Below, one piece after another: positions 27,256 through 37,389 of a stretch of DNA of 64,000 nt. How positions within the stretch are numbered: position 1 is the first letter of the stretch; each line of letters begins with the position of its first letter. Made by a program: the position numbers and the translations under genes. Location: contig JAHDXL010000001.1 of assembly GCA_023382935.1 (NCBI GenBank), forward strand, positions 647,915-711,914, read 5' to 3'. The stretch comes from Phycisphaerales bacterium. Lineage in GTDB: Bacteria > Planctomycetota > Phycisphaerae > Phycisphaerales > UBA1924. The notes below the pieces were generated by a model. It was not told where the DNA came from. It did not search any database and worked only from the letters and a program-made list of their open reading frames with translations.

Positions 27256-27519
27256 ATGTCCACGTACGATTCACTCACAGCGTGGCTGGCCGATCACGAC
27301 GGCGCAGCCTTTTCCATCGCCTTTGCCGCTCTTGAAGGCGTGCTCGATTCTGCACTGCCCCCGGCCGCCCGCGACCAGCGCGAGTGGTGGTCGAACAGCC
27401 CCGACGCCGGACCGCAGAGCGCGGCCTGGTCGGCCGCGGGCTGGAAGGTCGTCTCAGTCGATTTGGCCGCGCAGAAGGTGCGCTTCGAGCGCCGGGGCGC
27501 AGCGGCCAGGGCGGCGTGA
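27256..27519 (+). CDS. Small DUF7662-like protein
   Basis: An 87-residue soluble protein with FAALEGVLDSALPPAARDQREWWSNS and a W-x-x-A-G-W-x-V-x-S-V-D-L ending, which I associate with the small DUF7662-type family, from memory only. It has no membrane segment or signal. The start ATG 27256 lies in the divergent region upstream of the DUF1080-BSP gene, and the 3' end approaches the groEL terminator. No function is known. Confidence 0.6.
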   Translation: MSTYDSLTAWLADHDGAAFSIAFAALEGVLDSALPPAARDQREWWSNSPDAGPQSAAWSAAGWKVVSVDLAAQKVRFERRGAAARAA

Positions 27520-27531
27520 AGCGGGCAACCA

Positions 27532-27569
27532 CCTCAAAACACGCGGGCCCGGCGTTTGCCGAGCCCGCG
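27532..27569 (-). terminator. Rho-independent terminator after groEL
   Basis: On the minus strand, 12-bp arms CGCGGGCTCGGC / GCCGGGCCCGCG (one G-U pair) with an AAAC loop (27542-27569) are followed by TGTTTTG, 28 bases past the groEL stop. This fits a terminator for the groES-groEL transcript. Confidence 0.7.
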
Positions 27570-27596
27570 CGGTGAAACAACTCGCTGGGGGGTGGA

Positions 27597-29294
<1,698 letters not shown>

Positions 29295-29516
29295 TTATTG
29301 CAAACCGATCCGGATGTACGCGACGCGCTCGGCGTCGAGGATGAAAATGCTCTGCCCGTCCGTGAGTTTGATCAGGTGATCCGGCTCATCGGGCACCAGC
29401 ATCGCGTTGCGAACGGCCAGCGACGTGTTCGGCTCGGGTACGCCGTGAAACACGAAGGTCGCGGTACGCTGACCTTTCAATTCGGCCAGGGCCTTGCGGA
29501 GTTGATCAGAGTTCAC
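29295..29516 (-). CDS. Small protein between groES and groEL
   Basis: A 73-residue soluble reading from GTG 29516, with [21 protein letters not shown] and [18 protein letters not shown]. The sequence looks real: balanced composition, no stop, and it lies in the operon, 58 bases after groES and 63 before groEL on the same strand. I do not recognise the family. groES and groEL are usually adjacent, so this insertion is unusual and may encode a regulator of chaperonin expression or an unrelated small protein. Confidence 0.6.
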   Translation of the reverse strand: MNSDQLRKALAELKGQRTATFVFHGVPEPNTSLAVRNAMLVPDEPDHLIKLTDGQSIFILDAERVAYIRIGLQ

Positions 29517-29574
29517 GGGCGTGCCTTTTCGCTTCGCGCCGCGTCCCGACGGTCGCGGCTACCTGTCTTCAAGG

Positions 29575-29895
29575 TCAGTCGATGATCGCGAGGATGTCTT
29601 CCTCGCTCATGATCAGCAGTTCCTCCCCCTCCAGTTTGATCTCGGTCCCCGCGTACGACGAGAAAATCACCCGGTCGCCGGTCTTGACCGTCAGCGGAAT
29701 CCGCTGCCCCGTCTCCGTGTTCAGCGAGCCGTCGCCCACCGCTTTGACGGTGCCGGTCTTCGGACGGTCCTTGCTCGACTCGGGCAGATAGATCCCCGAC
29801 TCGGTGCGCCCCTCGGCCTCGTCACGCTCGACGAGAATCTTGTTGTGCAGCGGACGAACGCCGATGTTGGTCGCCTTCTTGGTCTTGGTCGCCAT
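29575..29895 (-). CDS. groES: 10 kDa chaperonin GroES
   Basis: A 106-residue co-chaperonin capping GroEL. The family pattern IGVRPLHNKILVERDEAEGR is followed by the mobile loop (ESGIYLPESSKDRPKTG) and the strand GDRVIFSSYAGTEI. The first ten residues (MATKTKKATN) add a Lys-rich tail. GGAG is 8 bases before the start. No CIRCE element is seen upstream. Confidence 0.96.
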   Translation of the reverse strand: MATKTKKATNIGVRPLHNKILVERDEAEGRTESGIYLPESSKDRPKTGTVKAVGDGSLNTETGQRIPLTVKTGDRVIFSSYAGTEIKLEGEELLIMSEEDILAIID

Positions 29896-29954
29896 GTTTG
29901 AAACTCCAATCTCCAGAGTTGTGTGACACCTTGCATCGCCCGAGGGGGCGCTAA

Positions 29955-30425
29955 CTAACAGTTGGATGCTCCCGGCCAGCGATTGTGATAGAACCGGCGC
30001 AGGCAGCGCTGAAGCACGCCCAGCATCAGTTCCAAGTCGCCCTGCCCGTGCGGACGATCCACCACCGCATACACACCCGCCCGCAACGCCGCGGCAATCT
30101 GCCGCGCATCATCCCGATGCGATCGCGCCGGCTTGACCACCACAATCGGTGGCGGCGCGTCGAGCCGGCGCAGCAGTTCGAGAATCCGCGGGCCCGCCTC
30201 GGCCACGTCCGCCTTGTCGGGCGACCACTGCTCCATCGGCAGCCCCAGGTCCACCACCGCAATATGGACCGGAAAATGCTGAATCACCCGCGTCGCCTCG
30301 ACGCAGTTCGCCGCCCGCAACGAGTGAACCCCCAGCGGCTCCAGCAGCAGCGGCAGACGATCGACCCACGAGTCATCCGAGAACCCCGCGTACGACAGCA
30401 ACAGGTTCAACCGCGAGCGCGGCAT
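29955..30425 (-). CDS. Orphan receiver-like (pseudo-receiver) protein
   Basis: A 156-residue protein resembling a response-regulator receiver domain without output domain: AVVDLGLP holds the phosphoacceptor-like Asp, and VVVKPARS and AGVYAVVDRP fill the later strand positions. The N-terminal acidic pair is replaced by LLLSYAGF and the conserved Lys near the end is Arg (VVDRP), so phosphorylation is doubtful. The start MPRSRLNLL (30425) is preferred over the longer reading. It lies directly upstream of groES on the same strand, 59 bases away. No cognate kinase is nearby. Confidence 0.55.
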   Translation of the reverse strand: MPRSRLNLLLSYAGFSDDSWVDRLPLLLEPLGVHSLRAANCVEATRVIQHFPVHIAVVDLGLPMEQWSPDKADVAEAGPRILELLRRLDAPPPIVVVKPARSHRDDARQIAAALRAGVYAVVDRPHGQGDLELMLGVLQRCLRRFYHNRWPGASNC

Positions 30426-30705
30426 GTCTTCCCCCGCGTACCCGCCGTCGGGAATGGGAGCGTTGGGATGTGGGCGCACGTTCCGCACGGGGGAAGCATG
30501 GCAAAGTGGGTGCCGGACTATCGCGCCGCGCAAGTGCCTTGTCACAATGCCTTTGTGCCACCACCACCCACTCGCCGCCGCTCGCCCTCCTGCCACGCGG
30601 TGGCTCGGATCGCTTCCGGGGTGCCAACTTGGCAGGGAGTGGTTGCCTCCCACGCTTCACGCACCAGACGCCGCCCCAAAGCCTTCTTCGCCTTACAATC
30701 CCCTC

Positions 30706-32091
30706 ATGGAACTCCTGACCTGGCTCTTGGGGATCGTGGCGCTCGCCGCCGTCGGAGTAACAGCCTATCTGCTCGCCGAACGGCGCGGGCTGCTTGCCGG
30801 ACGCGACGAGGCCGCCCGCGCCCGCGAGGCCGCCGAGCGCTCGCTGGCCGAGACACGCTCTCGCCTCCAGAGCGCCCAGGACCAGTTGCAACACGAGCGT
30901 GAGCGTCTGGATCGCGAACTCAAGGACGCGGCTGCCCGTGCCGACGCCTCCACCGACCGCGTGCTCGACCTGAGCCAGCAAAACGCCACGCTCAAGCAGC
31001 AACTCGAAGAGGCCGCCCGGCGACTCGACGAACACGCGGCCATCGAAAAGCGCATGACCGACGCCTTCCGCAGCCTGACCACCGACGCTTTGAAAATGTC
31101 GCGCGAGGAGTTCCTGGTGCAGGCTCGCCAGGTCTTCGAGGCCGCGAAGAAAGAGCAGAGCGATCTGGTCAGGCCGATCAACGACGTGCTCGCCTCCACG
31201 CGCGAAAAACTCGACGCGATCGAGAAACTCCGCGTCGAGAGTTTCGCTCGCCTGCACGAGAAACTCGAAGGCGTGACCGGCGCCAGCGAAGGCCTGCGCA
31301 GCGAAACCGAACGCCTCACCCGCGCTCTCTCGCGCCCCGAGGTCCGCGGACGATACGGCGAAATCCAGTTGCGCCGCGTGGCTGAACTGGCCGGCATGAC
31401 CAGTTACTGCGACTTTAGTGAGCAGGACAGCACGCGCGACGACGATGGCCGTCTGCAGCGCCCCGACATGGTCGTCAAACTGCCCAATGACCGCGTCGTC
31501 GCCGTCGATGCCAAGACCAACACCTACGCCTACATCGAAGCCGTCAACGCCCGTGATGACGCCGAACGCAACCGGCTCATGGACGACTTTGCCCGGCATG
31601 TGTACGAGCAGGCCAGGAAACTCGGCGACAAGGCCTACTGGAAGGAGTTCCGCGACTCGCCAGAGTTCGTCGTCATGTTCGTGCCCGGCGACCACTTCAT
31701 CGACGCCGCCCTCACCCGCCGACCCGACTTGATCGAGTTCGCCGCCGAGCGGCGCGTGGTGCTCGCCAGCCCCTCGACGCTGATCGCGCTGCTCCGGGCC
31801 GTGGCCGTCGGCTGGCGCGAGCACAACCTCAGCGAACAGGCCGCCGAGTTATTCCAACTCGGGCGCGAGTTGCACGAGCGGGCGGCCGTCGCGTTCGAGA
31901 AGATCAGCGACCTGGGCAAACTGATCGGCAACGCGGGCAAGAAGTACAACGAGGTGGTCGGCTCGATCGACGGCCGCCTCGTGCCGACGCTCCGCAAGTT
32001 CGAGGAGGCCGGCGCGAAGAGCGCTCGCACGTTCGCCGAACTCAAACCGGTGGACGAAACCACGCGACAGTTGGAGGCAGGGAAGGAGTGA
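30706..32091 (+). CDS. rmuC: DNA recombination protein RmuC
   Basis: A 461-residue protein of the RmuC family, implicated in limiting DNA inversion recombination at short repeats. An N-terminal membrane helix (LTWLLGIVALAAVGVTAYLL) is followed by a long coiled coil (about residues 30-130) and the RmuC domain, with RGRYGEIQLRRVAELAGM, DAKTNTYAYIEAV and EFVVMFVPGDHFI. ATG 30706 is the natural start. The catalytic role is not settled. Confidence 0.9.
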   Translation: MELLTWLLGIVALAAVGVTAYLLAERRGLLAGRDEAARAREAAERSLAETRSRLQSAQDQLQHERERLDRELKDAAARADASTDRVLDLSQQNATLKQQLEEAARRLDEHAAIEKRMTDAFRSLTTDALKMSREEFLVQARQVFEAAKKEQSDLVRPINDVLASTREKLDAIEKLRVESFARLHEKLEGVTGASEGLRSETERLTRALSRPEVRGRYGEIQLRRVAELAGMTSYCDFSEQDSTRDDDGRLQRPDMVVKLPNDRVVAVDAKTNTYAYIEAVNARDDAERNRLMDDFARHVYEQARKLGDKAYWKEFRDSPEFVVMFVPGDHFIDAALTRRPDLIEFAAERRVVLASPSTLIALLRAVAVGWREHNLSEQAAELFQLGRELHERAAVAFEKISDLGKLIGNAGKKYNEVVGSIDGRLVPTLRKFEEAGAKSARTFAELKPVDETTRQLEAGKE

Positions 32092-32312
32092 GGCCGCCCT
32101 GGAGACTCTTTCCCATGACGCCGGCTTGCGCCTCGAGCGGCCGGTGCGGAGCGGAGGCGCCACGCCCTTTCCAGGTCCGCAAGGCAAGGCATGCACCCAC
32201 GCGTCATACCACTCCTTGTCAAAGACGGGCAGAGCGGGCCACTCGCCTTGGCAGGTGGCGGTGATGTGAGCCGTGATGAAAAAACAGGCCCGAGCGCGCA
32301 CTCGTGCTGTGA

Positions 32313-32753
32313 AGAACTGACTTCACCGCGTGTGATCCGAGCCGAGCGAACTCAGCGGCGACGACGCGCGACCATCAGGCCGCCCGCGGCGCGGAGGAGC
32401 CGATCCCCGCCGCACTGCCGAGCGACGAGCCGCTGTTCGACGTTCCCGACGGGCTCATCCGCATCTTCGACCGCGACCTGGTCTTCGCCGGGCTGGCCCG
32501 CGTCGAGAGTCGCGGCGGCAAGGAGGTCGTCATCAAGACCGACAATCGCGTACGCACGATCGACATCCACGCCTTGCGCCACACTTTCGGCACGCACCTG
32601 TCGAAAGCGGGCGTTCCGCTGCGGACGGCCCAGGCCGCCATGCGGCACAGCGACCCGAGCCTCACGGCCAACGTCTACACCGACCCCAAACTGCTCGACG
32701 TGGCCGGTGCGGTGGCGAGCCTGCCAGACCTGCCGTTGGCGGGGAAAGCGTAG
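32313..32753 (+). pseudogene. C-terminal remnant of a tyrosine recombinase (integrase)
   Basis: A reading frame open from 32313 to the stop at 32751-32753 translates to the C-terminal catalytic half of a phage-type integrase. It includes IDIHALRHTFGTHLSK (the conserved HxxR box) and AAMRHSDPSLTANVYTD, with the Tyr at the active-site position. It lacks a start codon and the N-terminal and core-binding domains and the first Arg box, so it is not functional. Together with the tRNA-Gly 1.2 kb away it suggests an old integration event. Confidence 0.8.
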
Positions 32754-32864
32754 TGAGTGGTCGCAGTTCTACTGCTAGTACGCAAAGCAACCTTCCACAC
32801 CCGCAACCGACGCAGCGGGCGTGAGCGTCGAATGGTGCGCCAGACACACAACGTTCGAGCCAAC

Positions 32865-33599
32865 TCACCGCCGGCGACGAATGGCGAGCACGGTTCCGAC
32901 GCCGAGGACTGCAGCGGTCGCAGGAGTAGGCACAACCTGCCAACGTATCGGCGATGGCAATGCGTGCCACGAGGCGCCATCATCGAGGCTCACCTCCAAG
33001 AACACGTCGAAGAAGCCCGAGATGCGGTACTGACCCGGCCCGATCAACTCCGAGGTCACGAATCCTGCAGAGGGTTGAGCGGCGGAGATGCGCACCATGC
33101 TCGCGAGAATGTCGGAAAACACCCAATCCTGGCTGTACCTGCGGAACTCGATATCTTCGCAGTACATCTCGGCCTTGATCCGCCTGAAAGCGCCCTCTCC
33201 CTGCCAGTCGTCAATGAAATGGGCGGTTCCAATGATCCTTTGGCCGTCGATGCCCCAGTATTCAGTCGTGCCATTGCGCACGACCGTCGCGAGCACACCG
33301 GAAGAAAAGTGCATATCGGCCGCCACCTGGGGCTGCTCCGGCGTGGGTGTGTTGACGAACGTCGAGTTCGTGATGTTGAGATTGAAGTTGCTGAAGGTCA
33401 TGTGTCCGGGCCCACTGCCTGGAGAGGCCGGAATCTCGACGGTCGGAATCGCCCCGACCTGAGACAACCCGCGATCGGGACCCAGCCACGAAGGGTTCGG
33501 TGACACGAAACTTGCTTGTGCCGCCACTGGGGCGAAACCAACGAGAACTCCGGATACCAGTACGTACCGACCAAGAATTGAAGAGTGCGAACCGATCAT
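32865..33599 (-). CDS. PEP-CTERM-like secreted protein
   Basis: A 244-residue secreted protein. AGGAGAG lies upstream of ATG 33599, which starts a signal peptide (MIGSHSSILGRYVLVSGVLVGF). The body is a beta-rich domain of unknown function (SGVLATVVRNGTTEYWGID, FSNFNLNITNSTFVNT). The C-terminus has the sorting signal pattern VPTPATAAVL, a short hydrophobic run, then RRRR, expected to anchor or sort the protein through an exosortase-type system. No exosortase is in the window. Confidence 0.8.
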   Translation of the reverse strand: MIGSHSSILGRYVLVSGVLVGFAPVAAQASFVSPNPSWLGPDRGLSQVGAIPTVEIPASPGSGPGHMTFSNFNLNITNSTFVNTPTPEQPQVAADMHFSSGVLATVVRNGTTEYWGIDGQRIIGTAHFIDDWQGEGAFRRIKAEMYCEDIEFRRYSQDWVFSDILASMVRISAAQPSAGFVTSELIGPGQYRISGFFDVFLEVSLDDGASWHALPSPIRWQVVPTPATAAVLGVGTVLAIRRRR

Positions 33600-33988
33600 G
33601 TCTCTCTCCTCGACGATGCCGCTGACATCTGATGTCCGATTTACCAGCAAGCGAACACCTTACATGTACTACCATATTCCGGCAGGCACGCAAGCTCCGA
33701 GAACTGGAATAACCTCCACTCCTCAACACCCCCTCAATCAAGGGATGGTCTGGTGGACCGGCCAACTCATCGGCAGCCTCTTCCCCGCCACACCTTGCAC
33801 AACCACTTGCACACGCGCTTGCACAAGCGCTTGCACAAGCGAGCGTCCACCTGGGTCATTCCCTGCCATCGTCCGGCTGTTCGCCCCGATCCCGCCGCTC
33901 CCGCCCATCTCGACGGAACTCGCGGAACCCGCGGAGTCTGTCAACGAAAAGCCGCCGGTGTCATCGTGTGACATCGGCGGCAGTCAAA
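33600..33988. other. Non-coding stretch with a 12-bp tandem repeat
   Basis: About 390 bases between the PEP-CTERM-like gene and the tRNA. It holds the upstream promoter region of that gene and, at 33794-33841, four near-identical tandem copies of a 12-base unit. The readings across it on both strands lack any family pattern. Confidence 0.45.
33794..33841. repeat. 12-bp tandem repeat, four copies
   Basis: Four tandem units of CTTGCACA[A/C][C/G]C[A/G]-type sequence: the first two differ slightly, the last two are identical (CTTGCACAAGCG). It may come from replication slippage or be a small protein- or RNA-binding array. Confidence 0.75.
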
Positions 33989-34059
33989 GCGGGTGATCGG
34001 GATCGAACCGACGACATTCAGCTTGGGAAGCTGACGTTCTACCGCTGAACTACACCCGC
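33989..34059 (-). tRNA. tRNA-Gly (anticodon CCC)
   Basis: A 71-nt cloverleaf on the minus strand. The acceptor stem is GCGGGTG / CACCCGC (7 bp), the anticodon stem TCAGC / GCTGA encloses loop TTCCCAA (anticodon CCC, reading GGG), and the T arm contains GGTTCGATCCC. No CCA is encoded. It lies 1.2 kb from an integrase remnant. Confidence 0.95.
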
Positions 34060-34223
34060 ATTCTGCCGGCTCTCCGGCGGCCGGTTACCCGGCTTCCTCA
34101 TTGTGCCCGCTTTCCACCCGGGAATCAAGCCAACCCGTGAAACCCATGCCCACCTGTCCTGCGGCCACCGTATCCCCGGCGGGACGAGCGCGGCGCACCG
34201 GCACTTCGCACCGCGAGCCGACT

Positions 34224-35066
34224 TCACCCCCCCGCCATCCTCGACAACTCGGCTCCCCGGTCCCGGGCCGCCACGATCGCGCGCACCACCATCGCCTCAA
34301 ACTCTCCCCTTTCCAACACCTCCAGCGCCGCCGCCGTCGTACCGCCCCTGCTTGTCACGCGGGCACGCAGTTCGCCCGGACTTTCAGGCGAATCGCCCAG
34401 CAGAAGCCCCGCCCCCGCGATCGTCTCGCGCACGGCCAGCAGCGCGTCCCGCGGATCCAGCCCCGACTCGATCGCCCCGGCCACCATGGCCTCAGCCAGT
34501 CGGAATACATATGCCGGGCCCGACCCCCCCACGGCCGTGAACGCGTCCATCTGCGACTCGGCGACCTCGATCACCTTTCCCACGGCTTTGAAAAGCGTGC
34601 GGGCAAGATCGGCCTCGTGCGGCCCGGCGCCGTCGCCCAGGCACAACGCGCTCATGCCACGCCCCACCAACGCTGGAGTATTGGGCATCACACGCACCAC
34701 GCTGGCCCGGCCTGCGAAGGCCTCGCGCACGCGGGCCGCCGTCGCCCCGGCGAGGATGCTGATGACCACGCGCCGCCCTCCCCACGCCCCGCCGTCCATC
34801 GCTGCACGCACATCGCGGGCGACCTCGGGGAGCATCTGAGGCTTCACCGCCAGCAGCACCTGCCCGGAGCCGGGGATCTCCTCCACGGCCGACAGTTGGA
34901 TGATCGCCTGCGAGGCACGCTCCACGGAACGGGCAAACAACGCCCGGCGCTCCGCGCTTGGGTCGGCGACAATCACATGCTCAGGCAGCACGCCGGCACG
35001 GGCGGCCCCATCGAGAATGGCTTTGGCCATGTTTCCGCCGCCAATCACCGCCAGCGCCTTGCTCAT
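34224..35066 (-). CDS. proC: Pyrroline-5-carboxylate reductase
   Basis: A 280-residue ProC, the last step of proline synthesis (P5C to proline with NAD(P)H). Rossmann start AVIGGGNMAKAIL, VLLAVKPQM, VVRVMPNTPALVGRG and the catalytic loop SGPAYVFRLAEAM are present. ATG 35066 (MSKALAVIGG) is chosen; the longer reading runs antisense to accA and is rejected. It is divergent from accA with 96 bases between. Confidence 0.95.
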   Translation of the reverse strand: MSKALAVIGGGNMAKAILDGAARAGVLPEHVIVADPSAERRALFARSVERASQAIIQLSAVEEIPGSGQVLLAVKPQMLPEVARDVRAAMDGGAWGGRRVVISILAGATAARVREAFAGRASVVRVMPNTPALVGRGMSALCLGDGAGPHEADLARTLFKAVGKVIEVAESQMDAFTAVGGSGPAYVFRLAEAMVAGAIESGLDPRDALLAVRETIAGAGLLLGDSPESPGELRARVTSRGGTTAAALEVLERGEFEAMVVRAIVAARDRGAELSRMAGG

Positions 35067-35162
35067 CGCCACTCCCTTCCGCCGGCAGGCGCCGATTACC
35101 GGTCCTTTGTCGCCGCGGCAACGGGCACGATACACTGTGCGGTCGACGCCGAACAACCCACC

Positions 35163-36194
35163 ATGCCTGCCTTCTACCAACTCGATTTCGAGCGACCGAT
35201 CCGTGAGATCGAAGAGCGCATCGCCCGCGCGAAATCCTCGCCCGCCGAGATTCCCGCGTTGCCGGGCATCGAGGCACGCGAAGTGCCCAGCGTCGAGACA
35301 CCCGAGTCGCTGCTGGCCGAGCGCGAGCGCATCCTCGGCGAGTTGTACGCGCGCCTGTCGCCGTGGAACACCGTTCGGGTCGCCCGGCACCCCAATCGCC
35401 CGCAGACGCGCGACTACATCGCCTTGATGTGCCGCGACTTCGTGGAACTGCACGGCGACCGGCGCTTCGGCGACGACCCGGCCCTGGTCACCGGCTTCGG
35501 GCGAATCGGGCAGCGCAAATGCCTGGTCGTCGGACACCAGAAAGGCAAGAACACGCAAGAGAAGATCGCCTGCCACTTCGGGTGTGCCCACCCCGAGGGC
35601 TATCGCAAGGCCCTGGCCAAGATGAAACTGGCCGAAAAGTTCCACCTGCCCATCGTCACGCTGGTGGACACCCCCGGGGCCTATCCGGGCGTGGGCGCCG
35701 AGCAGCGTGGGCAGGCCGAGGCCATCGCCGTCAACCTCCTCGAAATGTCGCGCCTGCGCACGCCGATCGTCAGCGTCATCATCGGCGAAGGCGGCTCGGG
35801 AGGGGCGCTGGGCATCGCCGTCGCCGATCGCGTCGGCATGCTTCAATACAGTTGGTACTCGGTCATCAGCCCCGAGGGCTGCGCCGCCATCCTCTGGAAG
35901 CAGGCCAACGAGCAGACCAACTCCGCCGCCGCCGACGCGCTGCGCCTGACCGCGCGCGACAACCTCGAACTGGGCATCATCGACGCCATCATCCCCGAAC
36001 CGATCGGTGCCGCACATCGCGACCCCTCCGGAGCGGCCGCTGCGCTGCAGGTATGGATCACCCACCAACTCGACGCCATCTGCGACCTGCCCATCGACCA
36101 ACTGGTCGAACAACGCTACCAGCGCTTTCGTCGCATGGGGCAACTGGCCGAGTCGAAGCCCCGGGATGAGGCTCCGGATTCCGTCGGCACCTGA
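35163..36194 (+). CDS. accA: Acetyl-CoA carboxylase carboxyltransferase, alpha subunit
   Basis: A 343-residue AccA subunit that, with AccD, transfers the carboxyl from carboxybiotin to acetyl-CoA to give malonyl-CoA for fatty-acid synthesis. N-terminal Q-x-DFERPIREIEERI, then TRDYIALMCRDFVELHGDR, GYRKALAKMKLAEKF and the oxyanion-type GEGGSGGALGI. Length is about right. accD is not in the window. Confidence 0.96.
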   Translation: MPAFYQLDFERPIREIEERIARAKSSPAEIPALPGIEAREVPSVETPESLLAERERILGELYARLSPWNTVRVARHPNRPQTRDYIALMCRDFVELHGDRRFGDDPALVTGFGRIGQRKCLVVGHQKGKNTQEKIACHFGCAHPEGYRKALAKMKLAEKFHLPIVTLVDTPGAYPGVGAEQRGQAEAIAVNLLEMSRLRTPIVSVIIGEGGSGGALGIAVADRVGMLQYSWYSVISPEGCAAILWKQANEQTNSAAADALRLTARDNLELGIIDAIIPEPIGAAHRDPSGAAAALQVWITHQLDAICDLPIDQLVEQRYQRFRRMGQLAESKPRDEAPDSVGT

Positions 36195-36450
36195 CACCCC
36201 GGGGGCGTGAATGGGTGACTCATGGAAGTACCCATGAACAGGGGGCTATGCGCTCGAAAACTCGCCCGTTTTCCACAATCTGTCGGGCAAAGGCCGATTT
36301 CTGTAAACCACTGATTCGCAACCAGTTGAGGCGTGACCAGCCCGTGACACACCTAGGCTGCGCTCGTTTTGACTGGTTTACACGCGGGGAATACCCTTCG
36401 CCCGCGTGCGTCACGGGGTTTTGATTCCCAAGGCACGCGCGGAGATGACA
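36195..36450. other. Promoter-containing intergenic region before the DksA-like gene
   Basis: About 255 bases. It has a short inverted element (ATGGGT ... ACCCAT) near 36211 and a single DnaA-box-like TTTTCCACA at 36269-36277. Nothing here amounts to an origin or a defined regulator site. Confidence 0.4.
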
Positions 36451-37386
36451 GTGCCGCGGAAATCAGCCCCCGCCAAAAAGAAGACCTCCAAGCGGGCTGC
36501 CGGGGCTTCCAAGCCCGCCAAGGGCACTCGGAAGACTTCCGTCAAGCCGGGCAAGAAGGGTTCCAGCACGTCCAAATCCGCCAACAAGACTCGCAAGTCC
36601 GCTGCACAGTCGGCGAGCAAGTCGACCACTTCCAAACCAGGCCCGAAACGCCACGCCGGGCAGAGTGCCGAGCCCAAGGCCAACTCCCACGCCAAGCCTG
36701 AAAAGTCCGCCCCCCACAAACCGGTTGTCGAAAAGCCGGCAACCTCCGTGGCCGCGGAGAAGCCGCGTTTACCGCCGAAGGGCAACTCGGCCGACAAGCA
36801 GTCCAAGCGCAAGGGCATCTCGATTCATGGCGACAAGCCCGCCAAGCCCCCGCGCCGACAGAGCATCACCTCGCCCCCCAGTCCGCACCGCACGCAGTTG
36901 CTCGGACCGGATGCGCCCAAGCGCGCACCGTTGATCCCCAGCGGCCCCGACGCGGCACGCGGCGCTGGGCTGGACACCACCGGCGGACGCAAACCGGCCA
37001 AGTCGCCTTTCCGCAAGCGCGAACTCGACAAGTTCCGCACGGTGCTGATGCAGAAACGCGCCGCCCTGGTCGGCGATATCTCCCAACTTGAGTCCGAGGC
37101 GCTCAACCTCGGACGCGGCGAACTCAGCCACACGCCCCAGCACATGGCCGAGCAGGGCTCGGACAGTGCCGAGCAGACCCTGGCGCTCGACCTGGCCGCC
37201 GCCGACCGCAAACTCATCCGCGAGATCGACGACGCGATCAGACGCATCGACGAGGGCCGCTACGGCCTGTGCGAACTGACCGGGCGCCCGATCCGCGTCG
37301 AACGCCTGCGAGAACTTCCGTGGGCGCGCTACTCGATCGATGCGGCCCGGGAGTTGGAGCGCCGCAGCCCGTCGGGCGTGTGGTAA
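36451..37386 (+). CDS. TraR/DksA-like protein with Lys-rich N-terminal tail and no zinc site
   Basis: About 311 residues. The first 190 are basic and low-complexity (Lys/Pro/Ala/Ser: APAKKKTSKRAAGASKPAKG), resembling histone-H1-type nucleoid tails. The last 120 form a DksA-type coiled coil and globular end, with ELDKFRTVLMQKRAALVGDI, DSAEQTLALDLAAADRKL and RIDEGRYGLCELTGRPI. DksA normally has four zinc cysteines; here only one remains (CELT), so no zinc finger. GGAG is 6 bases before GTG 36451; ATG 36445 is an alternative. It lies 3 bases before lspA. Confidence 0.72.
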   Translation: MPRKSAPAKKKTSKRAAGASKPAKGTRKTSVKPGKKGSSTSKSANKTRKSAAQSASKSTTSKPGPKRHAGQSAEPKANSHAKPEKSAPHKPVVEKPATSVAAEKPRLPPKGNSADKQSKRKGISIHGDKPAKPPRRQSITSPPSPHRTQLLGPDAPKRAPLIPSGPDAARGAGLDTTGGRKPAKSPFRKRELDKFRTVLMQKRAALVGDISQLESEALNLGRGELSHTPQHMAEQGSDSAEQTLALDLAAADRKLIREIDDAIRRIDEGRYGLCELTGRPIRVERLRELPWARYSIDAARELERRSPSGVW

Positions 37387-37389
37387 GCA

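Noticed and set aside
29896..29954. CIRCE (HrcA) element upstream of groES
   Set aside because: No TTAGCACTC-N9-GAGTGCTAA pattern was seen; regulation is by some other means or lies elsewhere.
31849..32301. A 150-residue minus-strand reading near the integrase remnant, possible transposase piece
   Set aside because: Most of it is antisense to rmuC, and the remaining part showed no motif I could assign.
33794..33841. CRISPR-like array
   Set aside because: The 12-bp units are directly adjacent with no spacers and no cas genes.
35067..36197. N-terminal extension of proC to 36197
   Set aside because: It lies antisense to accA; the ProC Rossmann start is at 35066.
36269..36277. DnaA-box-like TTTTCCACA upstream of the DksA-like gene
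   Set aside because: Only one copy, with no cluster, AT-rich unwinding region or dnaA/dnaN nearby; not an origin.
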